From VBCK01 sp035511515 (GTDB lineage Bacteria; Pseudomonadota; Gammaproteobacteria; Burkholderiales; Burkholderiaceae_F): DNA of 33,991 nt. The DNA lies in the NCBI GenBank assembly GCA_035511515.1, contig DATKFG010000094.1, positions 1-33,991 of the forward strand. The letters run 5' to 3'. Of this stretch, positions 16,591 to 24,853 are shown in pieces. The number at the start of each line of letters is the position of its first letter. Position 1 is the stretch's first letter. Below the pieces are notes generated by a model. It was not told the origin of the DNA. It saw nothing but the letters and a program-made list of their open reading frames with translations, and ran no database searches. The position numbers and the translations under genes are program-made.

Positions 16591-17336
16591 GGCGCGATCG
16601 CCTCTGTCGGCGGCCGGACCATCTGCGTTGCGTACAGCCCGGCGAGCAGGAACGCCGCGCCGAAAAACAGGATCGTCAGGTCCTCACCCGGCCAGTCGAT
16701 TCCCAGACCCTCGCCGGTCCAGAACACGCCAAACGCGCTCAGGATCACGCCCACCGCGAACTTGAGCGTGTTCTCGGGCACGCGCGCCAGTGGGCGATGC
16801 ACGATCGCCCCGATCGCCAGAACCACGATGCCAGCGGCCAGGGCGCCGAGCGACGCCGGAAGGAGCAGGCCGTGACCTGCGCCGACCGCCATCACGATGA
16901 ACACCACCTCGAGGCCCTCCAGCAGCACCGCCTTGAAAGCAATGGCGCCACCTAGCCAGTCGAAGCCGGCCCGACGCGGCGTGACCGCATCGCCCAAGCT
17001 GGCCGCCTCGGCCGCAAACGAGGCGTTCTGGTCGCTGCGCGGAACGATTCCCGCGCTCCGCAACACCGCCTTGCGCAGCCAGCCCATGCCGAACAACAAG
17101 AGCAAGGTGCCGATGACGAGCTTGAGCCACTGGATGGGGATCCGGTCGAGCAGCGGTCCCAGCGCGGCGACGATCAGTGCGAGCAGCGCCAGGGCGGTTG
17201 CGGAGCCGGCCAGCGCCGCGCGCCAGCCGCGCAGCGTCCCGGCAGCGAGCACGATGGTGAAGGCCTCGACGAATTCGACCAGCGAGGCGAGGAAGGCAGC
17301 GCCCACTGCGGGTGCCGCGGTGGTCAAGGAAATCAT
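16587..17336 (-). CDS. Predicted polytopic membrane protein with two ExxE motifs (COG4280-like)
   Basis: A 249-residue protein with about seven hydrophobic helices, similar to the uncharacterised COG4280 family as I recall it. Two helices in opposite halves carry related acidic motifs: EFVEAFTIVLAAG (21-33) and LLEGLEVVFIVMAVGAG in the second half. The ExxE pattern recalls the REGLE motif of FTR1 iron permeases, so metal transport is a reasonable but unproven guess. The frame is open to 17399, but the start is ATG 17336 with AAGGAG just upstream. It is divergent from the His-rich exported protein gene and coupled to the 72-residue gene. Confidence 0.78.
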   Translation of the reverse strand: MISLTTAAPAVGAAFLASLVEFVEAFTIVLAAGTLRGWRAALAGSATALALLALIVAALGPLLDRIPIQWLKLVIGTLLLLFGMGWLRKAVLRSAGIVPRSDQNASFAAEAASLGDAVTPRRAGFDWLGGAIAFKAVLLEGLEVVFIVMAVGAGHGLLLPASLGALAAGIVVLAIGAIVHRPLARVPENTLKFAVGVILSAFGVFWTGEGLGIDWPGEDLTILFFGAAFLLAGLYATQMVRPPTEAIAP

Positions 17337-17509
17337 GCGGCTCCTTCGAACGACGACCGGCACGGTTGGAAAGAATCGGCCCACGAGTCTAGCCGCCATT
17401 TGATCACCCCTGCGATGTCAACCGTAACAAGGCGGCCGCAGTCTCGAAACCCGCCGGAAATTCCTACCGCGCCTAATGAACGCAGACCAATTATGAGCGG
17501 AGAAGCATC

Positions 17510-18034
17510 ATGAACAGAACACCCAGCGTTGCTCATGCCTTGATTCGACGCGGCATCGAATCGCCGATCGCGAAGGTCGCATTGGCGCTCGCCGCGATAC
17601 TGCCTTCGTTGCCCGCGCTGGCGCAGCACCATGAGGACGGAGGGCACATCTCCGCTTTCCACGAACACGAGGGCGGCCACGAGTGGGGCCACGAGGACCA
17701 CCATTGGCACGGCGACATCGCGCGTTTTCACGAACACGACTGGGGCCTGTGGCGCGGCGGGCGCTGGGCCCACGAAGAGCACGACGGGCGGCTCGGCTGG
17801 TGGTGGATCGCCGGTGACTCCTGGTACTGGTACCCGGCCCCCATCTACCCATACCCGGATCCGTACCAGCCGCCGAACATGGTCGCCGAAGCGCCTGCGG
17901 CCGCGCCACCGGCCGCCCCGGTCCCGAGGACCTGGTACTACTGCCAAGGCGCGAAGGGCTACTACCCGTACGTAGCGACCTGCCCGGGTGGATGGAAGCC
18001 GGTGCCCGCGAACTCTGCACCGCCCCCGCAATAG
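17510..18034 (+). CDS. Histidine-rich exported protein
   Basis: A 174-residue exported protein. A signal peptide (hydrophobic 20-34) is predicted to end at ALA38. Residues 40-91 hold 14 His in a His/Glu/Gly/Trp-rich stretch with an imperfect repeat (FHEHEGGHEW and FHEHDWGLW). A Trp/Tyr/Pro-rich part follows (WWWIAGDSWYWYPAP), then an Ala/Pro linker, then a C-terminal WYYCQGAKGYYPYVATCPGGW module with two Cys (145, 158) that may form a disulfide; that module is common in exported proteins of Burkholderiales. The His stretch suggests binding of Zn, Ni or Cu in the periplasm. GGAGAAG precedes ATG 17510. It is divergent from the ExxE membrane protein. Confidence 0.82.
   Translation: MNRTPSVAHALIRRGIESPIAKVALALAAILPSLPALAQHHEDGGHISAFHEHEGGHEWGHEDHHWHGDIARFHEHDWGLWRGGRWAHEEHDGRLGWWWIAGDSWYWYPAPIYPYPDPYQPPNMVAEAPAAAPPAAPVPRTWYYCQGAKGYYPYVATCPGGWKPVPANSAPPPQ
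17653..17738 (+). repeat. Imperfect direct repeat in the His-rich gene
   Basis: The 15-base word TTTCCACGAACACGA near 17657 recurs as TTTTCACGAACACGA about 67 bases later, both encoding FHEH. This points to internal duplication as the origin of the His-rich segment. Confidence 0.5.
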
Positions 18035-18088
18035 CCTGCCGGGCGTCAAGACCTCAAAGCGAATCCAAGGACCAGCCAAGGAATCCAG

Positions 18089-18550
18089 ATGAACATGCGA
18101 CTTTTCAAACGCGCGGGCCACATTGCCGCCGGCATCTCACCGCTGATGCTTCTGTGGGCCTGCGCGCAAATACCGACCGGCCCTTCGGTCGCCGTGATGC
18201 CCGCTCCCGGCAAACCGATCGAAGTGTTCACAGCCGAGGACCAGGCCTGCCGCGCTTACAGCGCGCAGTCGGCCGGCGCCGACCCGAACGATGCGGCCGC
18301 GAAGAGCGTGGCCGAGTCGGCGGTGGTCGGAACCGCGCTCGGTGCCGTAGCCGGTGCCGTGATCGGCGGGAACGCCGGAGCGGGCGCCGGCGTCGGCTTG
18401 CTTGCAGGCACCGCGGTCGGGGCGAACCAGGGCGCTGAAGCGCGCCATAGCGTGCAGCAGCGCTACGACATCGCCTACGAGCAGTGCATGTACGCCAAGG
18501 GCAACCAGTTGCCCTCGGCGCCACGTGCCAGGTATCCGTACGGGTCGTGA
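18089..18550 (+). CDS. Glycine-zipper lipoprotein
   Basis: A 153-residue lipoprotein: a basic N-terminus, a hydrophobic segment, and lipobox LLWAC with Cys25. Residues about 80-115 form a glycine zipper (GTALGAVAGAVIGGNAGAGAGVG), a membrane-associating motif found in SlyB/YMGG-type envelope proteins. The C-terminal part has one further Cys (YEQCMYAKGN), in the pattern seen in members of this group. It begins 54 bases after the His-rich gene and is probably co-transcribed. The role is unknown beyond an envelope location. Confidence 0.82.
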   Translation: MNMRLFKRAGHIAAGISPLMLLWACAQIPTGPSVAVMPAPGKPIEVFTAEDQACRAYSAQSAGADPNDAAAKSVAESAVVGTALGAVAGAVIGGNAGAGAGVGLLAGTAVGANQGAEARHSVQQRYDIAYEQCMYAKGNQLPSAPRARYPYGS

Positions 18551-18575
18551 CGGTTCAACCGAGGGATTTGGTCCA

Positions 18576-19040
18576 ATGGAACTCTCGATCAATGGAACGA
18601 AGATCCAGGTGACGGCCGCGGACGATACGCCGCTGCTGTGGGTGCTGCGCGACCATCTGGGAATGACCGGCACCAAGTTCGGCTGCGGGATGGCGCTGTG
18701 CGGAGCCTGCACGGTGCACCTGGACGGTCAGCCGACTCGCTCGTGCATGATGCCCATATCGTCAGTTGCCGGCAAAAAGATCACCACGATCGAAGGCATT
18801 GGCGCCACCCCGGCCGGTAAAGCGGCGCAGGATGCCTGGCTGGCGCTGGACGTCCCGCAGTGTGGTTACTGTCAATCCGGGCAGATCATGTCGGCCGCCG
18901 CGCTGCTCAAAGGCAATCGGAAGCCCAGCGACGCCGAAATCGATGCCGCCATGACCGGCAATATCTGTCGCTGCGGTACCTATTCGCGCATCCGCGCGGC
19001 CATCAAGCTGGCTGCCGGCAAGCTGGACGCCACGAAATGA
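18576..19040 (+). CDS. Molybdenum hydroxylase [2Fe-2S] subunit (IorA-like)
   Basis: A 154-residue small subunit of the xanthine-oxidase family. The plant-type cluster is bound by Cys37, Cys42, Cys45 and Cys57 (CGMALCGAC and RSC), the second cluster by Cys96, Cys99, Cys131 and Cys133 (CGYC and CRC). It passes electrons from the molybdenum subunit to an external acceptor. ATG 18576 has GAGGGA upstream; the frame is open earlier, through the previous gene. The stop overlaps the next start as ATGA. It has no signal peptide, so it must be exported folded with its Tat-bearing partner. Isoquinoline oxidoreductase and aldehyde dehydrogenase complexes use this subunit type; the substrate is unknown. 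Confidence 0.94.
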   Translation: MELSINGTKIQVTAADDTPLLWVLRDHLGMTGTKFGCGMALCGACTVHLDGQPTRSCMMPISSVAGKKITTIEGIGATPAGKAAQDAWLALDVPQCGYCQSGQIMSAAALLKGNRKPSDAEIDAAMTGNICRCGTYSRIRAAIKLAAGKLDATK

Positions 19041-21343
19041 GCGCTGTCATGAAGTCGCCGGACCCGTGCGCCGGCTTGAGTCGGCGTGAATTCCTTGCCC
19101 GCGCGGGTGCGCTGGGTGGCCTGGTGCTGATCGCTGGCGTGGCAGACGTGGTCAAGGCCGAGGAAGCCAGGAAGTACGGCGCCGACAGCATGCCGCATGG
19201 CTGGACCGACAACCCGTTGGCCTTCATCGCCATCGGCGAAGACGGCATCGTCACCATCGTCGTGCACCGCTCCGAGATGGGCCAGGGGGTACGCACCGGA
19301 ATGCCGCTCATCGTCGCCGACGAGTTGGAGGCCGACTGGAGCAAGGTGCGCGTGACACAGGCGCCGGCGGACGAGCAGAGATTCGGCAACCAGGACACCG
19401 ACGGTTCGCGCAGCACTCGCCACTTTTTCGAGCCGATGCGCCGCTGCGGCGCGGCTGCCCGGGCGATGCTGGAGCAGGCCGCGGCGGCCAGCTGGGGCGT
19501 ACCGGTCGGCGAAGTGCAGGCGATCAATCACGAAGTGCTCCATCGCAACAGCGGCCGCAAGCTCGGCTACGGCGCCCTGGCGCGCGCGGCGGCGCAACGG
19601 CCCGTGCCGCCGCGCGAAACCCTGCGGCTGAAGGACCCGACCCAGTTTCGCTATATCGGCAAGGGCACGACCCACCTGGCCGACGGACGGGACATTGTCG
19701 CCGGCAACGCCCACTACGGCATCGACACGCGGCTGGAAGGCATGCTGTACGCCGTGGTCGCGCGATCGCCGGTACTGGGCGGCAAGGTCGTGCGCTACGA
19801 CGACGCCGAAGCACTGAAGATTCCTGGTGTCGTGAAGGTGCTGCAAATCCAGGTGAGCGTGCCGGCCGCCAGATTCCATCCGCTCAGCGGAGTGGCGGCC
19901 GTCGCCACGGATACGTGGACAGCGATCAAGGCGCGCAATGCGTTGAAGGTGCAATGGGACGACGGCGTGCACGGCGGTTACGACTCCAAGGCGTACCGCG
20001 CCGAGCTGGAGCAGGCGGCGCGCAAGCCCGGCCAGGTGCTGCGCAATGTCGGCGACGTCGACGCCGCCATGAGCAAGGCCGCCCGCAAGGTCGAAGCCGA
20101 GTACTACCTGCCGCACCTCGCGCATGCCAGCATGGAACCGCCGGCTGCGACGGCGCGCGTCGTCGACGGCCGCTGCGAGGTATGGGCCGCCGTACAGGCG
20201 CCGCAGGTCACGCGCGAAGACGTAGCCAAGCACCTCGGCTTGCCGTTCGAGAACGTGACGGTCCACGTGACCCTGCTAGGGGGCGGTTTCGGACGCAAGT
20301 CCAAACCGGACTTCGCGATCGAAGCCGCGCTGCTGTCGCAGCAGCTCGGTGGCAAGCCGGTCAAGGTCACCTGGACGCGCGAGGACGACATCCACAACGA
20401 CTATTTCCACACGGTGTCGGTCGAGCACCTGCAGGCGGGCCTGGACGCTCGGGGCAAGCCGGTGGCCTGGCTGCACCGCAGCGTCGCACCGAGCATCGCC
20501 TCCCTGTTCGGGCCCGATCCGAAGCACGAGGCGCCGTTCGAGCAGGGCATGGGCCTGATCAACGTGCCGTTCGACATTCCCAACCTGCGCATCGAGAATC
20601 CGGAAGCGGTCGCACATACCCGTATCGGCTGGTTCCGCTCGGTGTCCAACGTGCCGCACGCTTTTGCCGTGCAGTCGTTCGTGGCCGAACTGGCGGCCGC
20701 GGCCGGCCGCGACCACCGCGACTATCTGCTGGAGCTGGTTGGACCGCCTCGGCTGATCGATCCGACCACTCTGAACGACAGCTGGAATTACACGGAATCG
20801 CCGCAGCGGTACCCGGTCGACACAGGACGCCTGCGCCGCGTGATCGAGACCGCAACGCGCGAAGCCGGCTGGGGCCGCAAGCTACCCAAGGGGCGCGCAC
20901 TCGGTTTGGCCGCCCATTACAGCTTTGTCAGCTATGCCGCCGCTGTGGTCGAAGTGGCGGTCGGCAACAAGGGCGAGCTGACCATCCCGCGTGTCGATGT
21001 CGCCTTCGACTGCGGGCCGCAAGTCAACCCCGACCGCATCCGCTCGCAGCTGGAAGGTGCCGTTGTGATGGGCGTGAGTCTGGCGACCCTGGGCGAGATC
21101 ACGTTCAAGAACGGACGGGCCGAGCAGGACAACTTCCACCAGTATCAGGTCACGCGCATCGACGCAGCGCCACGCGAGACCAGGGTTCACCTGCTGCCGA
21201 CCGCCGACTGGTCGGTGCCGTTGGGCGGCGTTGGCGAACCAGGTCTTCCGCCGATCGCACCGGCGCTGTGCAATGCGATCTTCGCCGCCACGGGAAAGCG
21301 CATCCGTCAGCTGCCGATCCGCGATCAGCTGGCAAGCGGCTGA
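19037..21343 (+). CDS. Molybdenum hydroxylase large subunit (IorB-like, Tat-exported)
   Basis: A 768-residue molybdopterin-cytosine-dinucleotide subunit of the isoquinoline 1-oxidoreductase / periplasmic aldehyde dehydrogenase type. A Tat signal is clear (SRREFLARAGALGG at 15-28). Cofactor motifs include EMGQGVRTG near 83, LLGGGFGRKSKPDF near 415, and the C-terminal GGVGEPGLPPIAPA, whose Glu734 is the expected catalytic base. ATG 19037 overlaps the small-subunit stop; the frame is open earlier but only as shadow. No cytochrome c subunit, XdhC-type chaperone or FAD subunit is adjacent, so the electron acceptor and maturation factors must be elsewhere. The family acts on N-heterocycles or aldehydes. 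Confidence 0.94.
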   Translation: MSAVMKSPDPCAGLSRREFLARAGALGGLVLIAGVADVVKAEEARKYGADSMPHGWTDNPLAFIAIGEDGIVTIVVHRSEMGQGVRTGMPLIVADELEADWSKVRVTQAPADEQRFGNQDTDGSRSTRHFFEPMRRCGAAARAMLEQAAAASWGVPVGEVQAINHEVLHRNSGRKLGYGALARAAAQRPVPPRETLRLKDPTQFRYIGKGTTHLADGRDIVAGNAHYGIDTRLEGMLYAVVARSPVLGGKVVRYDDAEALKIPGVVKVLQIQVSVPAARFHPLSGVAAVATDTWTAIKARNALKVQWDDGVHGGYDSKAYRAELEQAARKPGQVLRNVGDVDAAMSKAARKVEAEYYLPHLAHASMEPPAATARVVDGRCEVWAAVQAPQVTREDVAKHLGLPFENVTVHVTLLGGGFGRKSKPDFAIEAALLSQQLGGKPVKVTWTREDDIHNDYFHTVSVEHLQAGLDARGKPVAWLHRSVAPSIASLFGPDPKHEAPFEQGMGLINVPFDIPNLRIENPEAVAHTRIGWFRSVSNVPHAFAVQSFVAELAAAAGRDHRDYLLELVGPPRLIDPTTLNDSWNYTESPQRYPVDTGRLRRVIETATREAGWGRKLPKGRALGLAAHYSFVSYAAAVVEVAVGNKGELTIPRVDVAFDCGPQVNPDRIRSQLEGAVVMGVSLATLGEITFKNGRAEQDNFHQYQVTRIDAAPRETRVHLLPTADWSVPLGGVGEPGLPPIAPALCNAIFAATGKRIRQLPIRDQLASG

Positions 21344-21360
21344 GCCAGGCTAGAAGCGTC

Positions 21361-22323
21361 TCAGGCGATTTCATCGTCCGCGCCGGAGCGGCTCGTCTCC
21401 TCGCGAACACCCCTGGCCAGCGCCTTTCCTTCCTCGAACTCGACGCGTCGGTGTGTGATCTCGTCGGGCGTCAGACGTGCGATGTTGCAGTAGTCGAGCT
21501 TCCAGTCCGGGCTGGCGCTCCAGATGAGCGGCGACTGCACCGTCGTGCGCGCGCCCGGCGCCATCTCGAGAACACGCAGCGCAAGGTCCAGGGTGAACGC
21601 CTGCGACACCGGGTCCTTCGGCCGGCCCGTCGCGTTGCCCAGCGGGAAATCCGAGAACAGAAAGCGCGGAACGCCGACATGCTCGACGATATCCTTCGCA
21701 CAACCCATGATGATCGTGCAGATCCCGTTCCGCTCCAGCATTCGCGCGGCCAGGCTGACGGTCTGATGGCAAACGGGGCAATTGGGAACCAGGATCGCCG
21801 CATCGACCCGGTCGGCCTTGCAGCGCGCGACGATCTCGGGACCATCGATCTCGAGCGTCACCCGATGGCTGCGATTGGTCGGGGCTCCATGAAAACGCCG
21901 GGCCAGCGAGCCAATGGTGCCCGCGGCCGCCCTCTTTCGCAGCTCGCCCAACGGAAAGTAGACGGCGGGGTCCTCGGCCGTCGTGTGCTTGCGGTCGATG
22001 GCGATGTGTGAAATGCGCAGGTCGTGGTCCTGCTGGGTGTCGCCGGAATAGACCGCGTAGAACTTCGCCTTCGCGTTGTAGGGTGCACCCGGACCCTGAT
22101 CGCCCTTGTCCGGCTGATAGGGAGCCGCCGTCGTGATGAGGGCGATCCGGGCCTTGGACAACGGCACACCGAGCCGATGAAACGGCACTTCGGCGTAGTG
22201 AGCCCATTCGTACGGCGCCCCGTAGCCCAGCGCCTGGTAGTAGTCCCGGATCCGCTGCAGGTACGGGATCGCCACATCGTGTGTCGCCGCAAAGCCATGG
22301 TCGGTCGCACGTGCGCTGGTCAT
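21361..22323 (-). CDS. GrdB-like glycine/sarcosine/betaine reductase component B family protein
   Basis: A 320-residue cytoplasmic protein resembling the selenoprotein B (GrdB/GrdF) family. Recognisable parts: VPFHRLGVPLSKARIALI (46-63), SHIAIDRKHTTAEDPAVYFPLGEL (105-128), and DAAILVPNCPVC (174-185), with Cys182/Cys185 in the region where the selenoenzymes carry UxxC; FSDFPLGNATG follows at 224-233. In anaerobic clostridia the family cleaves amines reductively; aerobic proteobacterial relatives have no established reaction. ATG 22323 (GAGGG upstream) is chosen over TTG 22335. It is the last gene of the Liv operon, 30 bases after livF, so its substrate is probably what the transporter brings in (inference). 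Confidence 0.82.
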   Translation of the reverse strand: MTSARATDHGFAATHDVAIPYLQRIRDYYQALGYGAPYEWAHYAEVPFHRLGVPLSKARIALITTAAPYQPDKGDQGPGAPYNAKAKFYAVYSGDTQQDHDLRISHIAIDRKHTTAEDPAVYFPLGELRKRAAAGTIGSLARRFHGAPTNRSHRVTLEIDGPEIVARCKADRVDAAILVPNCPVCHQTVSLAARMLERNGICTIIMGCAKDIVEHVGVPRFLFSDFPLGNATGRPKDPVSQAFTLDLALRVLEMAPGARTTVQSPLIWSASPDWKLDYCNIARLTPDEITHRRVEFEEGKALARGVREETSRSGADDEIA

Positions 22324-22353
22324 GGCCGCCCTCAAGACTGTCGGGTCGAAGCT

Positions 22354-23181
22354 CTATCCGCCGAGAAACAGGCGCCCAACGTCGGGGTTGCGCGCCAGTT
22401 CGTCTCCGGTGCCGGCCATGGCGACCCTGCCTGCGGTAAGAACGTAACCGATATCGGCGAACCGGAGCCCTTTGCTGGCATTCTGCTCAACCAGGACGAT
22501 GGTCTTCCCATCGCTTTGCTGAAGCTCCTTCAGTATTTCGAACACCATGTCGATGAATCGCGGCTCAAGGCCGATCGATGGCTCGTCGACCAGCAGGACG
22601 TCGGGATCCATGATCAGGGATCGAGCGATCTCCAGCAAGCGCCTTTCGCCGCCCGACAGCACGGACGCGCGGTGGGTACGACGCGCGGCCAGCCGCGGGT
22701 ACTTGCAAAAGACCTTCTCGGCCGATTCCCTGGCCTGTCGCGGATGGGGCAGCAGGAAACCGCCCATCAGCAGGTTTTCCTCCACGGTCATGTCCGCGAA
22801 CACCGAGTTGTCCTGCAGGATGTAAGCGATGCGGGCGTCTCGCAGTTTCTCGTCGGGCGGCAGCCGCGTCACATCCCTGCCGGAAACGACGACCCTTCCA
22901 GTCAGGATGCGGGCAAAGCCGTAGATCGAGTGCAACACGGTCGATTTGCCGGCGCCGTTGGGACCGATCAGGCATAGCGACTGACCGGAGCCGACCCGCA
23001 GATTCACGCCGTGCAGAACCTCCATCGTGCCGTACCCGGCAACCAGATCATCCACGGCCACCTTGATCTGGCCGCGTGCCAGGGCGGCGAGCTCGGCCAG
23101 GCTCGGTGCCGCGACCGCGAGCTGGTCGGCTTCGCGGCCGACCTCATCCATCCCGGAACGGCGGTCGCCGGTCGTTCTCAC
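22354..23181 (-). CDS. livF: Branched-chain amino acid-type ABC transporter ATPase LivF
   Basis: A 275-residue cytoplasmic ATPase. Walker A GPNGAGKST (73-81), signature LSGGE (175-179), Walker B VLLVDEP (195-201), and VEQN (231-234) in place of the H-loop His, as is usual for LivF. The first 40 residues (Glu/Ala-rich) extend beyond the usual family start; an internal ATG at 23151 would shorten this. The GTG at 23181 overlaps the livG stop as GTGA, which supports the longer form. It energises the LivH/LivM channel. Confidence 0.93.
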   Translation of the reverse strand: MRTTGDRRSGMDEVGREADQLAVAAPSLAELAALARGQIKVAVDDLVAGYGTMEVLHGVNLRVGSGQSLCLIGPNGAGKSTVLHSIYGFARILTGRVVVSGRDVTRLPPDEKLRDARIAYILQDNSVFADMTVEENLLMGGFLLPHPRQARESAEKVFCKYPRLAARRTHRASVLSGGERRLLEIARSLIMDPDVLLVDEPSIGLEPRFIDMVFEILKELQQSDGKTIVLVEQNASKGLRFADIGYVLTAGRVAMAGTGDELARNPDVGRLFLGG

Positions 23182-23921
23182 TGAACCGCCAGGTAAGCGT
23201 CGACGACGCGCCGGTCGTTCTGAATTGCTTGCGGCGACCCGCTGGCCAGCAACTCGCCGTGGGCCAGGCAGTAGATGTGCTGCGCAAGGTGCATGATGGC
23301 CCGCATGTTGTGCTCTATGACCAGCAGCGTGATGCCGAACTCCGAATTGGCTCGTTGCAGCCGATCGATCAGGCCGTTGATCAGGGTCGGGTTGACGCCC
23401 GCAGTGGGCTCATCGAGCAGCAGCATCTTGGGCCGGTTCATCAGCGCCATCGCGAGTTCCAGCAGTTTCTGCTGACCAAAAGACAGCTCGCCGGCCGGCA
23501 GCAAGCTCCTGTCGTACAGGCCGACGAATTCCAGCAGGGCATCGGCCTGTGCGTTCACCTCGGACACGAATTTCGAGAACATGGTGCGCAGCCCTTCAGA
23601 CTCGTGCCGCACGCTGATCTGCATGTTCTGCATGCAGCTCATGTTGCGATAGATGCGTGTTTGCTGGAAGGTGCGAATGAGCCCGAGCCGGGCGATCTCG
23701 GGTACCCGCAGGCGAGAGACTTCCCGCCCGGCAAACGTGATCGACCCGCGATCGACCGGTTGGTAGCCGACGATGCAGTTGAACAGCGTCGTTTTGCCCG
23801 AGCCGTTCGGGCCGATCAGGCCGACGATGGCGCCTGAAGGAACGGAAAGCGAAACTTCCTTGTTGGCGACGACACCGCCAAAGGACTTCGTGAGGTTGCG
23901 AACTTGCAGCAGGTCGCTCAT
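23178..23921 (-). CDS. livG: Branched-chain amino acid-type ABC transporter ATPase LivG
   Basis: A 247-residue ATPase. Walker A GPNGSGKTT (37-45), Q-loop TFQQTRIYRN, signature LSFGQQK (146-152), Walker B LLLDEPTAGVNP (167-178) and H-loop His204 (VIEHNM). The frame is open to 24224, but homology starts at ATG 23921 (MSDLLQVRNLTKSFGG), which overlaps the livM stop as ATGA. It forms the ATPase heterodimer with LivF. Confidence 0.95.
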   Translation of the reverse strand: MSDLLQVRNLTKSFGGVVANKEVSLSVPSGAIVGLIGPNGSGKTTLFNCIVGYQPVDRGSITFAGREVSRLRVPEIARLGLIRTFQQTRIYRNMSCMQNMQISVRHESEGLRTMFSKFVSEVNAQADALLEFVGLYDRSLLPAGELSFGQQKLLELAMALMNRPKMLLLDEPTAGVNPTLINGLIDRLQRANSEFGITLLVIEHNMRAIMHLAQHIYCLAHGELLASGSPQAIQNDRRVVDAYLAVQ

Positions 23922-24853
23922 CTGGCCTGCCGAAACCATCCGACGATGCCCCTGGGGAAATAGACCGCCACCACGAGGATGAAGAGTCCCATGGCAACGC
24001 GCTGCCACCCCAGCAGGTAGGTCCAGAATACTTCTTGCGTGATGTGGAACACGCAGGCACCGATCACCGGACCCCACAGGGTGCCTCTTCCACCCAGCAT
24101 CGCCATCAGCACCATCCAGACGCCATAGGTGGATCCCGCGAAGGCGAATTCGCGGGGTTCTATGAATCCGAGCATGTTGCCAGCCACTGCACCCGCCAGC
24201 CCCAGGAACAGTGCGCTGATGCACCAGGCCACGGTCTTGTGACGGGTCGTGCGGATCCCCATGGCCTCGGCTTTTTCCTCATCGTCGCGTATCGCATTGA
24301 TCGTCAGACCGAAGCGTCCGGCATACAGCCATCTCAGAGTGGCGAACGTCAGAACGGCCACGACCAGCAGCAGGTAGTAGAAAAACCTTTCCCGGGCCCC
24401 GACAGCGCCTGGAAACAGGGGCGTGACCATGCCGGAGCCGCCGCCGATGTAGCGCCATCCTGCGGCGATGTCCGCTGCCGCGATTCCCAGCCCGAGCGTG
24501 CCAATTGCAAAATACTGCCCACGCAGCGCCAGGATGCCTGGTCCCAGGATCGCAGCGGCGAGCGTGCCGGCCAGGGCGGCAAGCGCTGTCCCAAGCGCAA
24601 GCGATCCAAAATAGCCCAGGCCGCAGTCCCTCTGCACCACCGCGCACGCATAGGCGCCGATGCCGAAGAACAGGACGTTGCCGAAGGAGTTGTAGCCCAT
24701 CTGGCCACCGACGATGTCCCACGTCAGCGCGAACACGACCATCAACCAGAGAAATGTCATCTGGGTTGTATAAGACGGCAGCAGCCACGGCGCAGCCAGC
24801 GCGACCAGGGCAACTGCCGCGTACCGGGCCGCCCGGGTCGAGGGACGGCTCAT
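23918..24853 (-). CDS. livM: ABC transporter permease LivM
   Basis: A 311-residue permease with about eight to ten hydrophobic helices and the LivM signature near the middle of the second half: RDDEEKAEAMGIRTTRHKTVAW, the cytoplasmic coupling helix region, and GGRGTLWGPVIGA near the end. ATG 24853 overlaps the livH stop as ATGA; a further in-frame start at 24883 would add ten residues, but the overlap style of this operon favours 24853. It pairs with LivH to form the channel. Confidence 0.94.
   Translation of the reverse strand: MSRPSTRAARYAAVALVALAAPWLLPSYTTQMTFLWLMVVFALTWDIVGGQMGYNSFGNVLFFGIGAYACAVVQRDCGLGYFGSLALGTALAALAGTLAAAILGPGILALRGQYFAIGTLGLGIAAADIAAGWRYIGGGSGMVTPLFPGAVGARERFFYYLLLVVAVLTFATLRWLYAGRFGLTINAIRDDEEKAEAMGIRTTRHKTVAWCISALFLGLAGAVAGNMLGFIEPREFAFAGSTYGVWMVLMAMLGGRGTLWGPVIGACVFHITQEVFWTYLLGWQRVAMGLFILVVAVYFPRGIVGWFRQAR

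Noticed and set aside
17401..17426. TGATC-N17-CGTA, similar to an ECF sigma promoter pattern, before the His-rich gene
   Set aside because: The consensus I recall needs an 18-base spacer, its sigma group does not match the sigma factor in this window, and a single near match is weak.
19915..22011. 698-codon plus-strand frame over the molybdenum subunit and the GrdB-like gene
   Set aside because: Out of frame with the clear IorB-like reading frame and continues antisense to the next gene; Arg/Gly-rich shadow.
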